From positions 1 through 15,601 of the forward strand of contig VSOB01000053.1 of NCBI GenBank assembly GCA_009774625.1: a stretch of 15,601 bases of DNA, read 5' to 3'. Position 1 is the first letter of the stretch; each line of letters begins with the position of its first letter. Shown piece by piece: positions 6,790-14,941 of this stretch. The notes below the pieces were generated by a model. That model did no database searches and was not told the DNA's origin. It was given only the letters and a program-made list of their open reading frames with translations. Made by a program: the position numbers and the translations under genes. The DNA is from Lachnospiraceae bacterium. Lineage in GTDB: Bacteria; Bacillota; Clostridia; Lachnospirales; Lachnospiraceae.

Positions 6790-7995
6790 ATGATAGTAAC
6801 CGGCAAAAAAATCATTCTCGGCGTATCCGGAAGCATTGCCGCCTATAAAATCGCATCGCTGGCAAGCATGCTGAAAAAGCAGGGCGGTGATATCACGGTG
6901 ATTATGACTGAAAACGCCGCCAATTTTATCAATCCCATTACGTTCGAAACCCTGACCGGCAACAAATGTCTGACAGACACTTTCGACCGGAATTTTGAAT
7001 TCAGCGTGGAGCATGTGGCGCTGGCAAAGCAGGCGGAGGTCTTTCTCCTTGCTCCTGCTTCTGCCAATGTCATCGGAAAGATCGCCAACGGCATCGCAGA
7101 CGATATGCTGACTACTACGTACCTTGCATGCCAATGCCCAAAAATCGTGGCGCCTGCCATGAACACACGCATGTACCGCAATCCCATCCTGCAGGACAAT
7201 CTGGAAAAATGCCGTCACTATGGCATGGAACTTCTGACGCCTGCGGCAGGTTATCTGGCCTGCGGAGATGTGGGAGACGGCAAGATGCCGGAACCGGAAG
7301 TTCTGTATGATGCAGTCCTGCATGCCGTCGCCTGCAGAAAAGATATGCGGGGCCTGAAAGTACTTGTAACGGCAGGCCCTACTCTGGAAGCCATTGATCC
7401 GGTGCGTTTTATCAGCAACCATTCTACCGGAAAGATGGGATACGCCATTGCCAGGCAATGTATGCTCCGGGGTGCGGAGGTCACTCTGGTTTCCGGGCCA
7501 ACCCGGTTGTCTGTTCCCCCTTACCTGACCTATGTTCCCGTGGTATCAGCCAGGGACATGTTTGACGCGGTCACTGACATCGCTCCCACCCAGGACATTA
7601 TCATTAAGGCTGCCGCCGTGGCAGATTATCGTCCTGCGTCTGCAGCCCAGGAAAAGGTTAAAAAATCAGAGGATGCGCTTTCTCTGTCACTGACCCGTAC
7701 CGACGATATTCTGGGTTATCTGGGACAGCATAAGAAAAACGGACAATTTCTCTGCGGCTTTTCGATGGAAACAGAACATCTGGTGGAACATTCCAGAGCC
7801 AAACTGGAACGGAAAAACCTGGATATGATCGTTGCCAACAATCTGAAAACGAAAGGCGCCGGATTCGGCACCGATACCAATGTGGTGACATTGATCACCA
7901 AAGACAGTCTGACGGAGCTTCCGATTATGCAGAAAGAGGAAGTGGCCCGTCAGCTTATAGATACAATACTGGAACTGAGAACACATAAATCATAA
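6790..7995 (+). CDS. coaBC: Bifunctional phosphopantothenoylcysteine decarboxylase / phosphopantothenate-cysteine ligase
   Basis: A cytoplasmic flavoprotein doing two consecutive steps of coenzyme A synthesis: ligation of cysteine to 4'-phosphopantothenate (CoaB), then decarboxylation to 4'-phosphopantetheine (CoaC). The N-terminal CoaC domain (about 1-180) has the flavin-binding GVSGSIAAYK, the catalytic His H75 in EHVALA, the PAMN motif (122-125), and the ACGD motif with reactive-site Cys C158. The CoaB domain (about 188-401) starts VLVTAGPTLEAIDPVRFISN. It includes N210 in SNHSTGKMG and K289 in the AADY-downstream segment, matching the E. coli active-site residues in number. Length of 401 is typical. 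The ribosome binding site (ATAGGG) is modest. A strong terminator follows. Preceded by the putative pantothenate transporter subunit. Confidence 0.96.
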   Translation: MIVTGKKIILGVSGSIAAYKIASLASMLKKQGGDITVIMTENAANFINPITFETLTGNKCLTDTFDRNFEFSVEHVALAKQAEVFLLAPASANVIGKIANGIADDMLTTTYLACQCPKIVAPAMNTRMYRNPILQDNLEKCRHYGMELLTPAAGYLACGDVGDGKMPEPEVLYDAVLHAVACRKDMRGLKVLVTAGPTLEAIDPVRFISNHSTGKMGYAIARQCMLRGAEVTLVSGPTRLSVPPYLTYVPVVSARDMFDAVTDIAPTQDIIIKAAAVADYRPASAAQEKVKKSEDALSLSLTRTDDILGYLGQHKKNGQFLCGFSMETEHLVEHSRAKLERKNLDMIVANNLKTKGAGFGTDTNVVTLITKDSLTELPIMQKEEVARQLIDTILELRTHKS

Positions 7996-8004
7996 TAACA
8001 ACTT

Positions 8005-8039
8005 AGCCTCGCATGAATCATTTTCATGCGAGGCTTTTA
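8005..8039 (+). terminator. Factor-independent terminator after coaBC
   Basis: A 13-bp perfect stem (AGCCTCGCATGAA paired with TTCATGCGAGGCT) with a 5-base loop, ending in a short T tract. It begins 9 bases after the coaBC stop. From the minus strand it follows the small ORF at 8120-8043, so it may also stop transcription from the apt-rel-hemZ-ybaK operon, though the T tract on that side is poorer. Confidence 0.85.
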
Positions 8040-8042
8040 CTT

Positions 8043-8120
8043 TTAGTTCTGTCGAATGATATTATCCCTTAGTACTTCAGGAAGCAATGCCAATTCATTC
8101 CATAATGATTGAAAGACCAT
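8043..8120 (-). CDS. Possible 25-residue small protein downstream of ybaK
   Basis: A short reading frame of 25 codons (begins MVFQSLWNELALLPEVL, ends with stop TAA) starts with ATG 8120, seven bases after CAGGAG, a good ribosome binding site. It lies 30 bp after the YbaK-like gene in the same direction and ends just before the hairpin at 8005-8035, so it fills the operon tail neatly. The residues form a plausible amphipathic helix. I do not recognise it. It may be a real small protein, the remnant of a longer gene, or chance. Confidence 0.4.
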   Translation of the reverse strand: MVFQSLWNELALLPEVLRDNIIRQN

Positions 8121-8150
8121 ATCTTTTCTCCTGTTACGATATTGATGTCC

Positions 8151-8651
8151 TTATGATTGATACATTTGAGTTGCATTGTCAAGATCATATCCTTTGCAGA
8201 CATCCACCCAACCCGCGTAACCGGAGTATTTCTCCAGTTCCAAAATGGTAAGTTCTATCGCACTGTTTGCGCTGCCACAAGCGGGAAATACAGTATCAAA
8301 CCGCCGCAAAGACACATCCAGCCAGACCGAGACACCACTATTTACCGCAAAGGGACAGACACCGCCCACCGCATGTCCCACCAGACTTTCCGCTTCCTTT
8401 GGGGAAAGCATTTTTGCCTTCGCGCCAAACTGTGCCTTGTATTTGGGATTGTCGATTTTGGCATCTCCGGCAGCCACCACCAGCACCACGTGGCCATTTG
8501 CCGTAAAGGAAAGGGTCTTGGCAATCCGCTGCGGCGCACAATGCAGCGCTGCGGCTGCCAGCTCCACTGTGGCACTGGATACATCAAATTCCTGTATGCG
8601 GCTTTCGATGCCATATGTTCTGAAATATTCCCTGACCCGTTCTATTGACAT
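8151..8651 (-). CDS. YbaK/EbsC-type aminoacyl-tRNA deacylase
   Basis: A 166-residue single-domain protein of the YbaK / ProX / EbsC superfamily. These are free-standing editing domains that hydrolyse mischarged tRNAs such as Cys-tRNA(Pro) or Ala-tRNA(Pro). Visible motifs: the catalytic-type lysine K45 in RIAKTLSF, the GGVCPF motif (96-101), a conserved Asp (D111, VWLDVSL), and the C-terminal CGSANSAIEL in place of the usual Gly-Gly loop. Which mischarged tRNA it edits cannot be said. The start ATG 8651 follows AAGGAGG with a 6-base gap. It sits 14 bp after hemZ and is the last clear gene of the minus-strand operon. Confidence 0.9.
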   Translation of the reverse strand: MSIERVREYFRTYGIESRIQEFDVSSATVELAAAALHCAPQRIAKTLSFTANGHVVLVVAAGDAKIDNPKYKAQFGAKAKMLSPKEAESLVGHAVGGVCPFAVNSGVSVWLDVSLRRFDTVFPACGSANSAIELTILELEKYSGYAGWVDVCKGYDLDNATQMYQS

Positions 8652-8665
8652 TTCTTTCCTCCTTT

Positions 8666-10147
8666 TTACGCTTCCAGTAACTTCCTCTTCCGCTCTATCA
8701 TCTCATCAATTTTTTCTATATACAGAGCCACTTCCTTCACATTCTCGCACCGTTCGATCCTTCCGTCCGGCCAGACCCGTTTGCTGATACTGCCCGCACC
8801 CAGAGCCACGATGGTCTGTTTCTCCTCCATCATCAGTATATTATAGATTCCATAGCAGCCCGGCTTTGCATAGCCCACATTTTCAAAATTACCGGAAATA
8901 TTTTTCTGCCGGTACAGATAATAGGGCTGCATCCCCATAGAAGCTGCCGCCTGAGCGGCAATGTCCATCATAGTGTCCGTATTCTGAATCACACTGACTT
9001 TATTTTCCGCAATCCACCGGCTCAGCCTGGACGCCCGCTTCACTGCAAGAGAATGCACTGTCAGACTGTCCGGTCCCATTTTTCTGACCTCTTCGGTCGT
9101 ATAACGCACATCCTCTTCTCCCTCACCCGGAAGTCCCAGGATCAGGTCCATATTAATGTTGTCAAATCCACACTCTCTTGCCAGATCAAAGGCTCTGGCC
9201 ACCTGTTCCGCCGTATGCTGTCTGCCGATCAGACGCAGAGTTTCCTCCCGCATCGTCTGAGGATTCACCGAGATCCGGGTGACGCCATAACGCTTTAACA
9301 CCTGTAGTTTTTCTCTGGTAATGCTGTCCGCCCGGCCTGCCTCTACCGTAAATTCCTGTACGCACTCCAACGGAAAACAGGACTGCAGCTTTGCCAGGAG
9401 ACGCTCCAGCTCCTGAGGACTTAAGGTGGTAGGAGTGCCGCCGCCTATGTAAATACTGTCAGGAGCCTGTCCCAGAAAGGCTTCTGCCGCATCTTCCAGT
9501 TCCTTTTCCAGTGCAGACAAATAGGCAGATACCCGCTCTTTCCACCCGCTGATCGGATAAGAAGTAAACGAACAGTACAGACAGGTAGTAGGGCAAAACG
9601 GTATCCCGATGTACAGACTGTATCCGTCCCTGTAATGAATACCGGACAAAAGTTCCTTTTCCCGCTCCGCGATCTCAATGCAAAGCTGTCCTTTCCTGCT
9701 GCTCAGATAATAAGTATCCTGCATATGCTGAAGGATCTGCGCCGGTGTTTTCCCCTGTTCCAGCAGCCCCATAGCGATCTTGGCCGGCCGGATACCGGTC
9801 AATGTCCCCCAGGGCAGCTCTTTCCCGGTCTGATCCGACAGTACCTGGTAAATCAACTGTTTCAGCCCGTTCCTGATCTCCTCTTTTGCCAGCCCCGGTT
9901 TTGTCAAAAGCTCTTTCCGGACAGCAGAAACCCGGCTGTCTTTTCCCTCATCCAAAGGGGACGGTTCCAGCCGGATCACTATCTTTTCGCTGCTTCTGGC
10001 GATTCTGATGACAGGAAATCCGGCATCGGAAACCAGCTCTTTTTCTCCTTCCACAAAAACCTTTACCTCCGACATGGGATAAAAAGCCCTGACCAGAGAG
10101 TGTATATCGTACTCAAATCCTGCTTCATTCAGCATCACTGTTATCAT
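8666..10147 (-). CDS. hemZ: Coproporphyrinogen dehydrogenase HemZ (radical SAM)
   Basis: An oxygen-independent radical-SAM protein of the coproporphyrinogen III oxidase family, HemZ branch, placed in tetrapyrrole synthesis or a related step; the exact reaction of HemZ is less settled than that of HemN. The [4Fe-4S]-binding motif CPTTCLYC (C185, C189, C192 from ATG 10147) follows YIGIPF. GGGTPTT, the SAM-binding GGxPT-type motif, and the later DLILGLPGE are both typical. The ~180-residue N-terminal extension including WGTLTGIRPAKI marks the HemZ rather than HemN type. Start choice: ATG 10147 has AGGAAAAGGG upstream; GTG 10156 in frame is an alternative; TTG 10192 overlaps the previous gene and is unlikely. 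It lies 35 bp after the MBL hydrolase gene. Confidence 0.92.
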   Translation of the reverse strand: MITVMLNEAGFEYDIHSLVRAFYPMSEVKVFVEGEKELVSDAGFPVIRIARSSEKIVIRLEPSPLDEGKDSRVSAVRKELLTKPGLAKEEIRNGLKQLIYQVLSDQTGKELPWGTLTGIRPAKIAMGLLEQGKTPAQILQHMQDTYYLSSRKGQLCIEIAEREKELLSGIHYRDGYSLYIGIPFCPTTCLYCSFTSYPISGWKERVSAYLSALEKELEDAAEAFLGQAPDSIYIGGGTPTTLSPQELERLLAKLQSCFPLECVQEFTVEAGRADSITREKLQVLKRYGVTRISVNPQTMREETLRLIGRQHTAEQVARAFDLARECGFDNINMDLILGLPGEGEEDVRYTTEEVRKMGPDSLTVHSLAVKRASRLSRWIAENKVSVIQNTDTMMDIAAQAAASMGMQPYYLYRQKNISGNFENVGYAKPGCYGIYNILMMEEKQTIVALGAGSISKRVWPDGRIERCENVKEVALYIEKIDEMIERKRKLLEA

Positions 10148-10182
10148 TTTTCTCACTGTCCCTTTTCCTGCTGCCGGATATC

Positions 10183-10815
10183 TTATACGCAAAACGGATT
10201 ATACTGTTTTTCATGCCCTATCTCTGTCGCCTCTCCGTGCCCAGGATACACCCTGGTATCCTCTGGCAGAACAAAGAGCTTTTCCCGGATAGAACGAACG
10301 AGCTGTCCCATATCTCCGGTAGGCAGATCCGTCCTTCCTACAGAATCTGCAAACAGGGTATCCCCGCTGACCACAAATCCCCCTTCCGGAAAATAATAGC
10401 AGCAGCTTCCCTCCGTATGGCCCGGCGTGGCAATCAGTCTGCAGGTCATTCCGGCGATGGTAATCTCTTCTCCGTCTTTTACATACACATCCGCATCCAC
10501 GCTGCAGGCCCTGCCCACACTGGCCGATACATTCAGCCGGGTATCATGACACAGTTCCTTCTCTGCCTCACAGGCATATACTTTTGCGCCGCTTTTCTTT
10601 CTCAGCTCTTCCAGGCCCCATATATGGTCAAAATGTCCGTGTGTCAGCAAAATACCGGCAACCGAAAATCCACGTTCCTGCAGGGCATCATAAATATATC
10701 CGCCTTTATCCGCCGGGTCAATAAAAATAACTTCCTGCTTTCCTTCCTCATAAATAAAATAGCAATTTGTCTGACAAATTCCCATCATAAGACGTCCTAT
10801 TTTCAAATCCGCCAT
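10183..10815 (-). CDS. MBL-fold metallo-hydrolase (glyoxalase II-like)
   Basis: A 210-residue metallo-beta-lactamase-fold hydrolase. Metal ligands are clear: THGHFDH (H59, H61, D63, H64), GHTEG (H133), SGDTLF (D152) and PGHG (H193). It is shorter than full glyoxalase II (no C-terminal substrate-binding domain) and belongs to the YcbL/GloB-like type found beside rel and hemZ in many Clostridia. The substrate is probably a thioester, but that is inference. The start is ATG 10815, one base after the rel stop codon (TGATATG), with AGGG inside the rel end, which implies translational coupling to rel. An upstream in-frame start at 10854 would overlap rel and is rejected. Confidence 0.9.
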   Translation of the reverse strand: MADLKIGRLMMGICQTNCYFIYEEGKQEVIFIDPADKGGYIYDALQERGFSVAGILLTHGHFDHIWGLEELRKKSGAKVYACEAEKELCHDTRLNVSASVGRACSVDADVYVKDGEEITIAGMTCRLIATPGHTEGSCCYYFPEGGFVVSGDTLFADSVGRTDLPTGDMGQLVRSIREKLFVLPEDTRVYPGHGEATEIGHEKQYNPFCV

Positions 10816-10816
10816 A

Positions 10817-13120
10817 TCACCCTGTCGTCCTTTCAATATCCAAAATGCTTTCAATCATCCGTATCTTATCAATAATATGCTGCAGCTCTTCCCGGCTGCT
10901 GATTTCAAAGGCCACCACCATCGTAGCCACACCCTGTTTGCTTACCCTTGTATTCAAAGACAGAATATCCACATTTTTTTCCGTAAGCGCCCTGGATACA
11001 TCCGCAATCAGACCGCTGCGGTTATTGGCATAAATATTGATCTCAGCCAGATACCGTTCTCCTTCCGCCGCTTTATCCGGCACCTGCCAGTCTGCATCAA
11101 TCAGACGCACCCGCTCTATTTCCGACAGATTGATGATATTGACACAATCCGTCCGATGGATGGAAACACCCCTGCCTCTTGTCACAAAGCCCACGATCTC
11201 GTCCCCCGGCACAGGGGAACAGCATTTGGAAAAGCGGACTGCCACATCATCAATGCCTTTCACCACGATACCGCTGGATGACCTGGGTTTGATCTTTCTG
11301 GCTCCGCCTGCCGCCACTGCTGCCAGCGCTTCCTCATCAGTCAGTGTCTTTTTATGCTCCTTGTCATACAGTTCCAGCATCTTATTGACAATCTGGCCTT
11401 CTTTCAGGCCGCCATGCCCCACAGCCGCCAGAACGGAGTCCCAATCCCGGAAACCATATTTCTGCATCACATGTTCCATATAAGGGGAACACAGAATCTG
11501 TGTCGTGTCAATGGACTTGGCTTTACAATAGGCCAGGATCATTTCTTTTCCTTTTATAATATTGTCTTCTTTCAGTTCATTCTTGAACCACTGGTTGATC
11601 TTGCTCTTGGCCTGCGTACTCTTCACCAGATTCAGCCAGTCCCGGCTGGGGCCTTTGGAATTCTGGGAAGTCAGTATTTCAATCCTGTCCCCGTTCTTGA
11701 TTTCATAATCAATCGTAACCAGCTTGCCATTGACCCTGGCGCCGATCATCTTATTGCCCACCGCACTGTGAATCGCATAGGCAAAATCTATGGGCGTGGA
11801 GCCGGCCGGAAGATTTTTCACATCACCGGTCGGCGTAAAACAGTACACATTATCGGAAAATAAATCCAGGTCACTTTTCAGAAGTTTCAGAAACTCCCGG
11901 TTGTCCGTATCCTTCTGCCACTCCAGAATCTGCCGCAGCCACACCAGCTTTTCTTCCTCCTGGGCCTTTACCTTCTTGCCGTCGGAGGCTTCCTTGTATT
12001 TCCAGTGGGCAGCAATCCCGTATTCCGCCGCTTTGTGCATCTCATAAGTACGGATCTGGATTTCAAACGGCTGCCCGGAACTGCCGATCAGCGTGGTATG
12101 CAAGGACTGATACATATTGGCTTTGGGCATGGCAATATAATCTTTAAAACGGCCCGGAATCGGTTTATACATCTCATGAATGGCCCCCAGCGCCGCATAA
12201 CAGTCCTTGACCGAATCCACAATAATCCGTACTGCAAACAGATCATAAATCTGATCCAGGGTCTTATCCTGATTTTTCATTTTTTTATAGATGCTGAAAA
12301 AGTGCTTGATCCGCCCGTCAATCTTGGCTTTGATACCCACGTGCCGGATATGCTCACTGACCTCATCCACAATGGACTGAATATACTGCTCCCTGACACT
12401 TTTCCGGACGGCAATCTTATCCACCAGATCATAATACACCTCCGGTTCCAGATATTTCAGGGACAGATCGTCCAGTTCTATCTTGATCTTGGAAATGCCC
12501 AGCCGCTGTGCAATGGGCGCATAAATATCCATCGTTTCCCGTGCAATGCGCTGCTGTTTCTCAGGCGGCATATGCTTCAATGTCCGCATATTATGAAGTC
12601 TGTCTGCCAGCTTAATCATAATCACACGAATGTCCTTTGCCATCGCAAGAAACATTTTACGCAGGTTTTCCGCCTGCATCTCCACTCTGTCGCTGTCTCC
12701 CGACTGAGACTGGGTGCTGCCCGAAAGCTGCAGTTGTTGCAGCTTCGTCACACCATCCACCAGAAGAGCCACATCCGCGCCGAATTCTTTTGTGATTTCC
12801 TCCTCTGTCATGATGGTATCCTCCACCACATCATGCAGAAGGCCCGCCACAATCGTCTCCTTATCCAGTTCCAGATCTGCCAGTATGATGGATACGCACA
12901 GGGGATGGATAATATAAGGTTCTCCCGATTTCCGCACCTGATTTTTATGCGCCTCATAGGCTATTGTGTATGCTTTTTCTATCATGGAGATATCATCAGA
13001 GGGATGATACTTCCGGACATGCGAAATCAGATCCTGATACAGTACCTCAGGAGTCTGGAATTCTGCGATGGATTCAATTCTACCGTCATCAAACAGGCTT
13101 TCTTTTTTCTCTTCTGTCAT
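10817..13120 (-). CDS. rel: Bifunctional (p)ppGpp synthetase/hydrolase, RelA/SpoT (Rel) family
   Basis: A long RSH protein that makes and degrades the stringent-response alarmone (p)ppGpp. Domains in order (ATG 13120 numbering): HD hydrolase (about 45-195) with the catalytic pair H96-D97 in LLHDVVEDT; synthetase (about 235-350) with GRFKDYIA, followed by YQSLHTT and EIQIRT; TGS (about 385-450; VYCFTPTGDVKNLP); a zinc-finger/helical part with CCSPVPGD; and a C-terminal ACT domain (about 690-767). The synthetase carries the RxKD motif of bifunctional Gram-positive Rel, not ExDD of RelA, and the HD residues are intact, so both activities are expected. ATG 13120 has GGTG six bases upstream; an in-frame GTG at 13129 is possible. 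It follows apt by 36 bp and is coupled to the MBL gene. Confidence 0.96.
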   Translation of the reverse strand: MTEEKKESLFDDGRIESIAEFQTPEVLYQDLISHVRKYHPSDDISMIEKAYTIAYEAHKNQVRKSGEPYIIHPLCVSIILADLELDKETIVAGLLHDVVEDTIMTEEEITKEFGADVALLVDGVTKLQQLQLSGSTQSQSGDSDRVEMQAENLRKMFLAMAKDIRVIMIKLADRLHNMRTLKHMPPEKQQRIARETMDIYAPIAQRLGISKIKIELDDLSLKYLEPEVYYDLVDKIAVRKSVREQYIQSIVDEVSEHIRHVGIKAKIDGRIKHFFSIYKKMKNQDKTLDQIYDLFAVRIIVDSVKDCYAALGAIHEMYKPIPGRFKDYIAMPKANMYQSLHTTLIGSSGQPFEIQIRTYEMHKAAEYGIAAHWKYKEASDGKKVKAQEEEKLVWLRQILEWQKDTDNREFLKLLKSDLDLFSDNVYCFTPTGDVKNLPAGSTPIDFAYAIHSAVGNKMIGARVNGKLVTIDYEIKNGDRIEILTSQNSKGPSRDWLNLVKSTQAKSKINQWFKNELKEDNIIKGKEMILAYCKAKSIDTTQILCSPYMEHVMQKYGFRDWDSVLAAVGHGGLKEGQIVNKMLELYDKEHKKTLTDEEALAAVAAGGARKIKPRSSSGIVVKGIDDVAVRFSKCCSPVPGDEIVGFVTRGRGVSIHRTDCVNIINLSEIERVRLIDADWQVPDKAAEGERYLAEINIYANNRSGLIADVSRALTEKNVDILSLNTRVSKQGVATMVVAFEISSREELQHIIDKIRMIESILDIERTTG

Positions 13121-13156
13121 ATATGTCACCAGCCCATATTTATTTTAGGAATTTGC

Positions 13157-13681
13157 TTATTTTCCTTCGTAAGTGATCGCCGACTCCAGCCGGTAGTCTG
13201 CAATCTTTTCCCTGCCTTTCAGTCCTGCCAGCTCCATCAGGACCACGATGCCCACGACTTCGCCTCCCAGTGACTCGATCAGACGAATCATAGCCTCTGT
13301 GGTGCCGCCGGTTGCAATCAGGTCATCCACAATCAGAACCTTCTGTCCTTTCTGAATCGAATCTTTGTGCATCTCAATGACCGCCGTCCCATATTCCAGG
13401 TCATACTCTCTGGAAACCGTTTCACAGGGGAGCTTTCCTTTTTTACGAATCAGTACAAACGGTTTTCTGTTATTGTACGCAATGGGCATGCCGAATATAA
13501 ACCCTCTGGACTCCGGCCCTACCACTACATCATATTCCAAATCTTTGATTTTATCCTGCATCGTATCAATGGCAAGATGCAGTCCTTCCGCATCCTGCAG
13601 CACACTTGTTACATCCCGGAAAACAATCCCCTCTTCCGGGAAATCCGGGATGCTTCTTACGTATTCTTCTAATTTTTTCAT
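13157..13681 (-). CDS. apt: Adenine phosphoribosyltransferase
   Basis: Converts adenine and PRPP to AMP and pyrophosphate in purine salvage. The 174-residue length is typical. The protein opens as Apt does (about 10-25: SIPDFPEEGIVFRDVT). The pyrophosphate-binding segment VVGPESRGFIFG lies at 53-64. The PRPP-binding motif VLIVDDLIATGGT is at residues 115-127. The ATG 13681 follows AAGGGTG. It is the first gene of the apt-rel-MBL-hemZ-ybaK operon. In many Firmicutes recJ precedes apt; here it is absent and an unrelated secreted-protein gene lies upstream. A small hairpin (CGGCG / CGCCG, 13706-13721) sits in its leader about 25 bases before the start codon. Confidence 0.96.
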   Translation of the reverse strand: MKKLEEYVRSIPDFPEEGIVFRDVTSVLQDAEGLHLAIDTMQDKIKDLEYDVVVGPESRGFIFGMPIAYNNRKPFVLIRKKGKLPCETVSREYDLEYGTAVIEMHKDSIQKGQKVLIVDDLIATGGTTEAMIRLIESLGGEVVGIVVLMELAGLKGREKIADYRLESAITYEGK

Positions 13682-13795
13682 ATTCTGTACACCCTTTCCA
13701 AAATCCGGCGTCCTTCCGCCGCTTTCTGCTCTTGCCCAAAGACGCGCTCCGGTCTGTCAGTTATCATTTAACGGCAATCTGCCGGTACGCCTTCC

Positions 13796-13801
13796 AGTAT
13801 A
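13796..13801 (-). promoter_or_regulatory. Extended -10 promoter for apt operon
   Basis: On the minus strand TATACT is preceded by TGT, giving TGTTATACT, an extended -10 element. No clear -35 lies 16-18 bases upstream, which extended -10 promoters can tolerate. Transcription would start near 13789, leaving a leader of about 110 bases before apt. It lies just after the stop of the secreted-protein gene, so apt may be transcribed both from here and by read-through. Confidence 0.45.
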
Positions 13802-13822
13802 ACACAGAAAGCGGCAAAATGG

Positions 13823-14749
13823 CTACCAATCTGCTGTATTTTCTTCTTCTGCCGGTATTTCCTCTTCCTCAGACAAAAAAGGATACGCATAATGTCCCAG
13901 CAGCTTTCCGTAATAGTTGGCCCGGCTATAGCTGTATTTCGCAACACAGGGCAAAACTCCGGGTGCCTGTATTCCGGCCTGTTTCAGCCAGATTTCCCCA
14001 TCCGTGTAGGCAATGTAAACATCCATATCCAGCTCCGCACTGCCTCTCCTGCCTTCCATCACACCTTTCTCCACAAAATGGCGCAGAAGTTCCGGGGGCT
14101 GGAAGCCTATAGAACGCTGCAAGTCCGGGTTTGTATCATAATAATACTCCGGATCAAATACCGCAGAGTAATCTCTTCCGTTATATGTAGTATCCGTCAC
14201 TTCTGCTCTGGGTTTGTTCAGAAGATAAGGATTCTTCAGACACTCGGTCAGAATCCTGTAATAGCTGTCTGCCTCTCCCTTTCTCTGCAGATAGTCCTCC
14301 GCATACTCAGCCAATGTCTGATAATCCAGCAGATATCCATTGTCAAGAAACATCTCCAGATTCCGATAGGCATTGCTCACCAGCTCCAAAGACAGCTCTC
14401 TGTCCTCCTGTGCCCCTTCCGGGCTGAAATTCCAATAGGCCTGCTCCACTTCCGACAGATAAAGAACCGACCACCCGGAAGTATCCTCCGTTCCCATCAT
14501 CTGCTGCATCTGCGCCGATGTGGTAAAAACCGTGTTACGCAAGACTGTATCTTCCTCACTGCCGTCTTTTTCCGAAACCGTATCGTCATCCATCCGGATA
14601 TCCCCATCCCCGGCCTCTTCCTCAGGCGTTTCCTTCCGGACAAGCAGCGGCAGTTTTGTTTCCGTCCTGGCGCAAACCGGAAGGGATATGGAAATGGAAG
14701 AAAACAGAGCAGACAGCAAAACAACACAGACCCCTTTTCTGTATTTCAT
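13823..14749 (-). CDS. Secreted protein of unknown function with YY..NPDL / EGR motif
   Basis: 308 residues. An N-terminal signal peptide (basic MKYRKG, hydrophobic core, likely cleavage after PVCA near residue 26) is followed by an acidic Glu/Asp-rich linker and a middle region rich in Tyr and Leu. Near residues 192-232 it has FDPEYYYDTNPDLQ, then LLRHFVEKGVMEGRRGS. This matches a short ~45-residue motif repeated in secreted Lachnospiraceae proteins and in some calcium-binding RTX proteins. A second, degenerate copy seems to follow (DMDVYIAYTDGEIW). The C-terminus is acidic. No catalytic residues are recognised and no LPxTG anchor is present. The ATG 14749 follows GGAGG at six bases; an upstream ATG at 14827 lacks a ribosome binding site. 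Function unknown; an extracellular or surface role is inferred. Confidence 0.85.
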   Translation of the reverse strand: MKYRKGVCVVLLSALFSSISISLPVCARTETKLPLLVRKETPEEEAGDGDIRMDDDTVSEKDGSEEDTVLRNTVFTTSAQMQQMMGTEDTSGWSVLYLSEVEQAYWNFSPEGAQEDRELSLELVSNAYRNLEMFLDNGYLLDYQTLAEYAEDYLQRKGEADSYYRILTECLKNPYLLNKPRAEVTDTTYNGRDYSAVFDPEYYYDTNPDLQRSIGFQPPELLRHFVEKGVMEGRRGSAELDMDVYIAYTDGEIWLKQAGIQAPGVLPCVAKYSYSRANYYGKLLGHYAYPFLSEEEEIPAEEENTADW

Positions 14750-14798
14750 ATTACACCTCCTTAATCTGTAAGGGATTTTTTTGAAAGTATTCACAATT

Positions 14799-14827
14799 AT
14801 TATATACTTTATGCCAAAAAGGTGCAA
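14799..14827 (-). promoter_or_regulatory. Promoter of the secreted-protein gene
   Basis: On the minus strand TTGCAC (14827-14822), 17 bases, then a perfect TATAAT (14804-14799). Transcription would start near 14792, about 43 bases before the ATG at 14749. The -35 is only half-matched, but the -10 and spacing are ideal. Confidence 0.6.
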
Positions 14828-14870
14828 TATGACTCCAGAAGAGAACGAGGTAATAAAGGGCAGTCGGCTA

Positions 14871-14899
14871 TTGCTGCCGCCTGATCAATGCAATATAAT
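14871..14899 (+). promoter_or_regulatory. Promoter of the degraded membrane-protein gene
   Basis: TTGCTG (14871-14876), 17 bases, TATAAT (14894-14899). Transcription would begin near 14906, just before AAAGGAG at 14926-14932 and the ATG at 14942. The promoter and ribosome binding site look intact although the gene behind them is broken. Confidence 0.5.
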
Positions 14900-14941
14900 A
14901 AGGGCTATAGCAAATTATAATTTACAAAGGAGAAACAAGAA

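Noticed and set aside
12005..13273. 422-codon plus-strand reading frame opposite rel and apt
   Set aside because: It is the antisense of two well-supported genes; the translation is His/Ile/Leu-rich without domain features.
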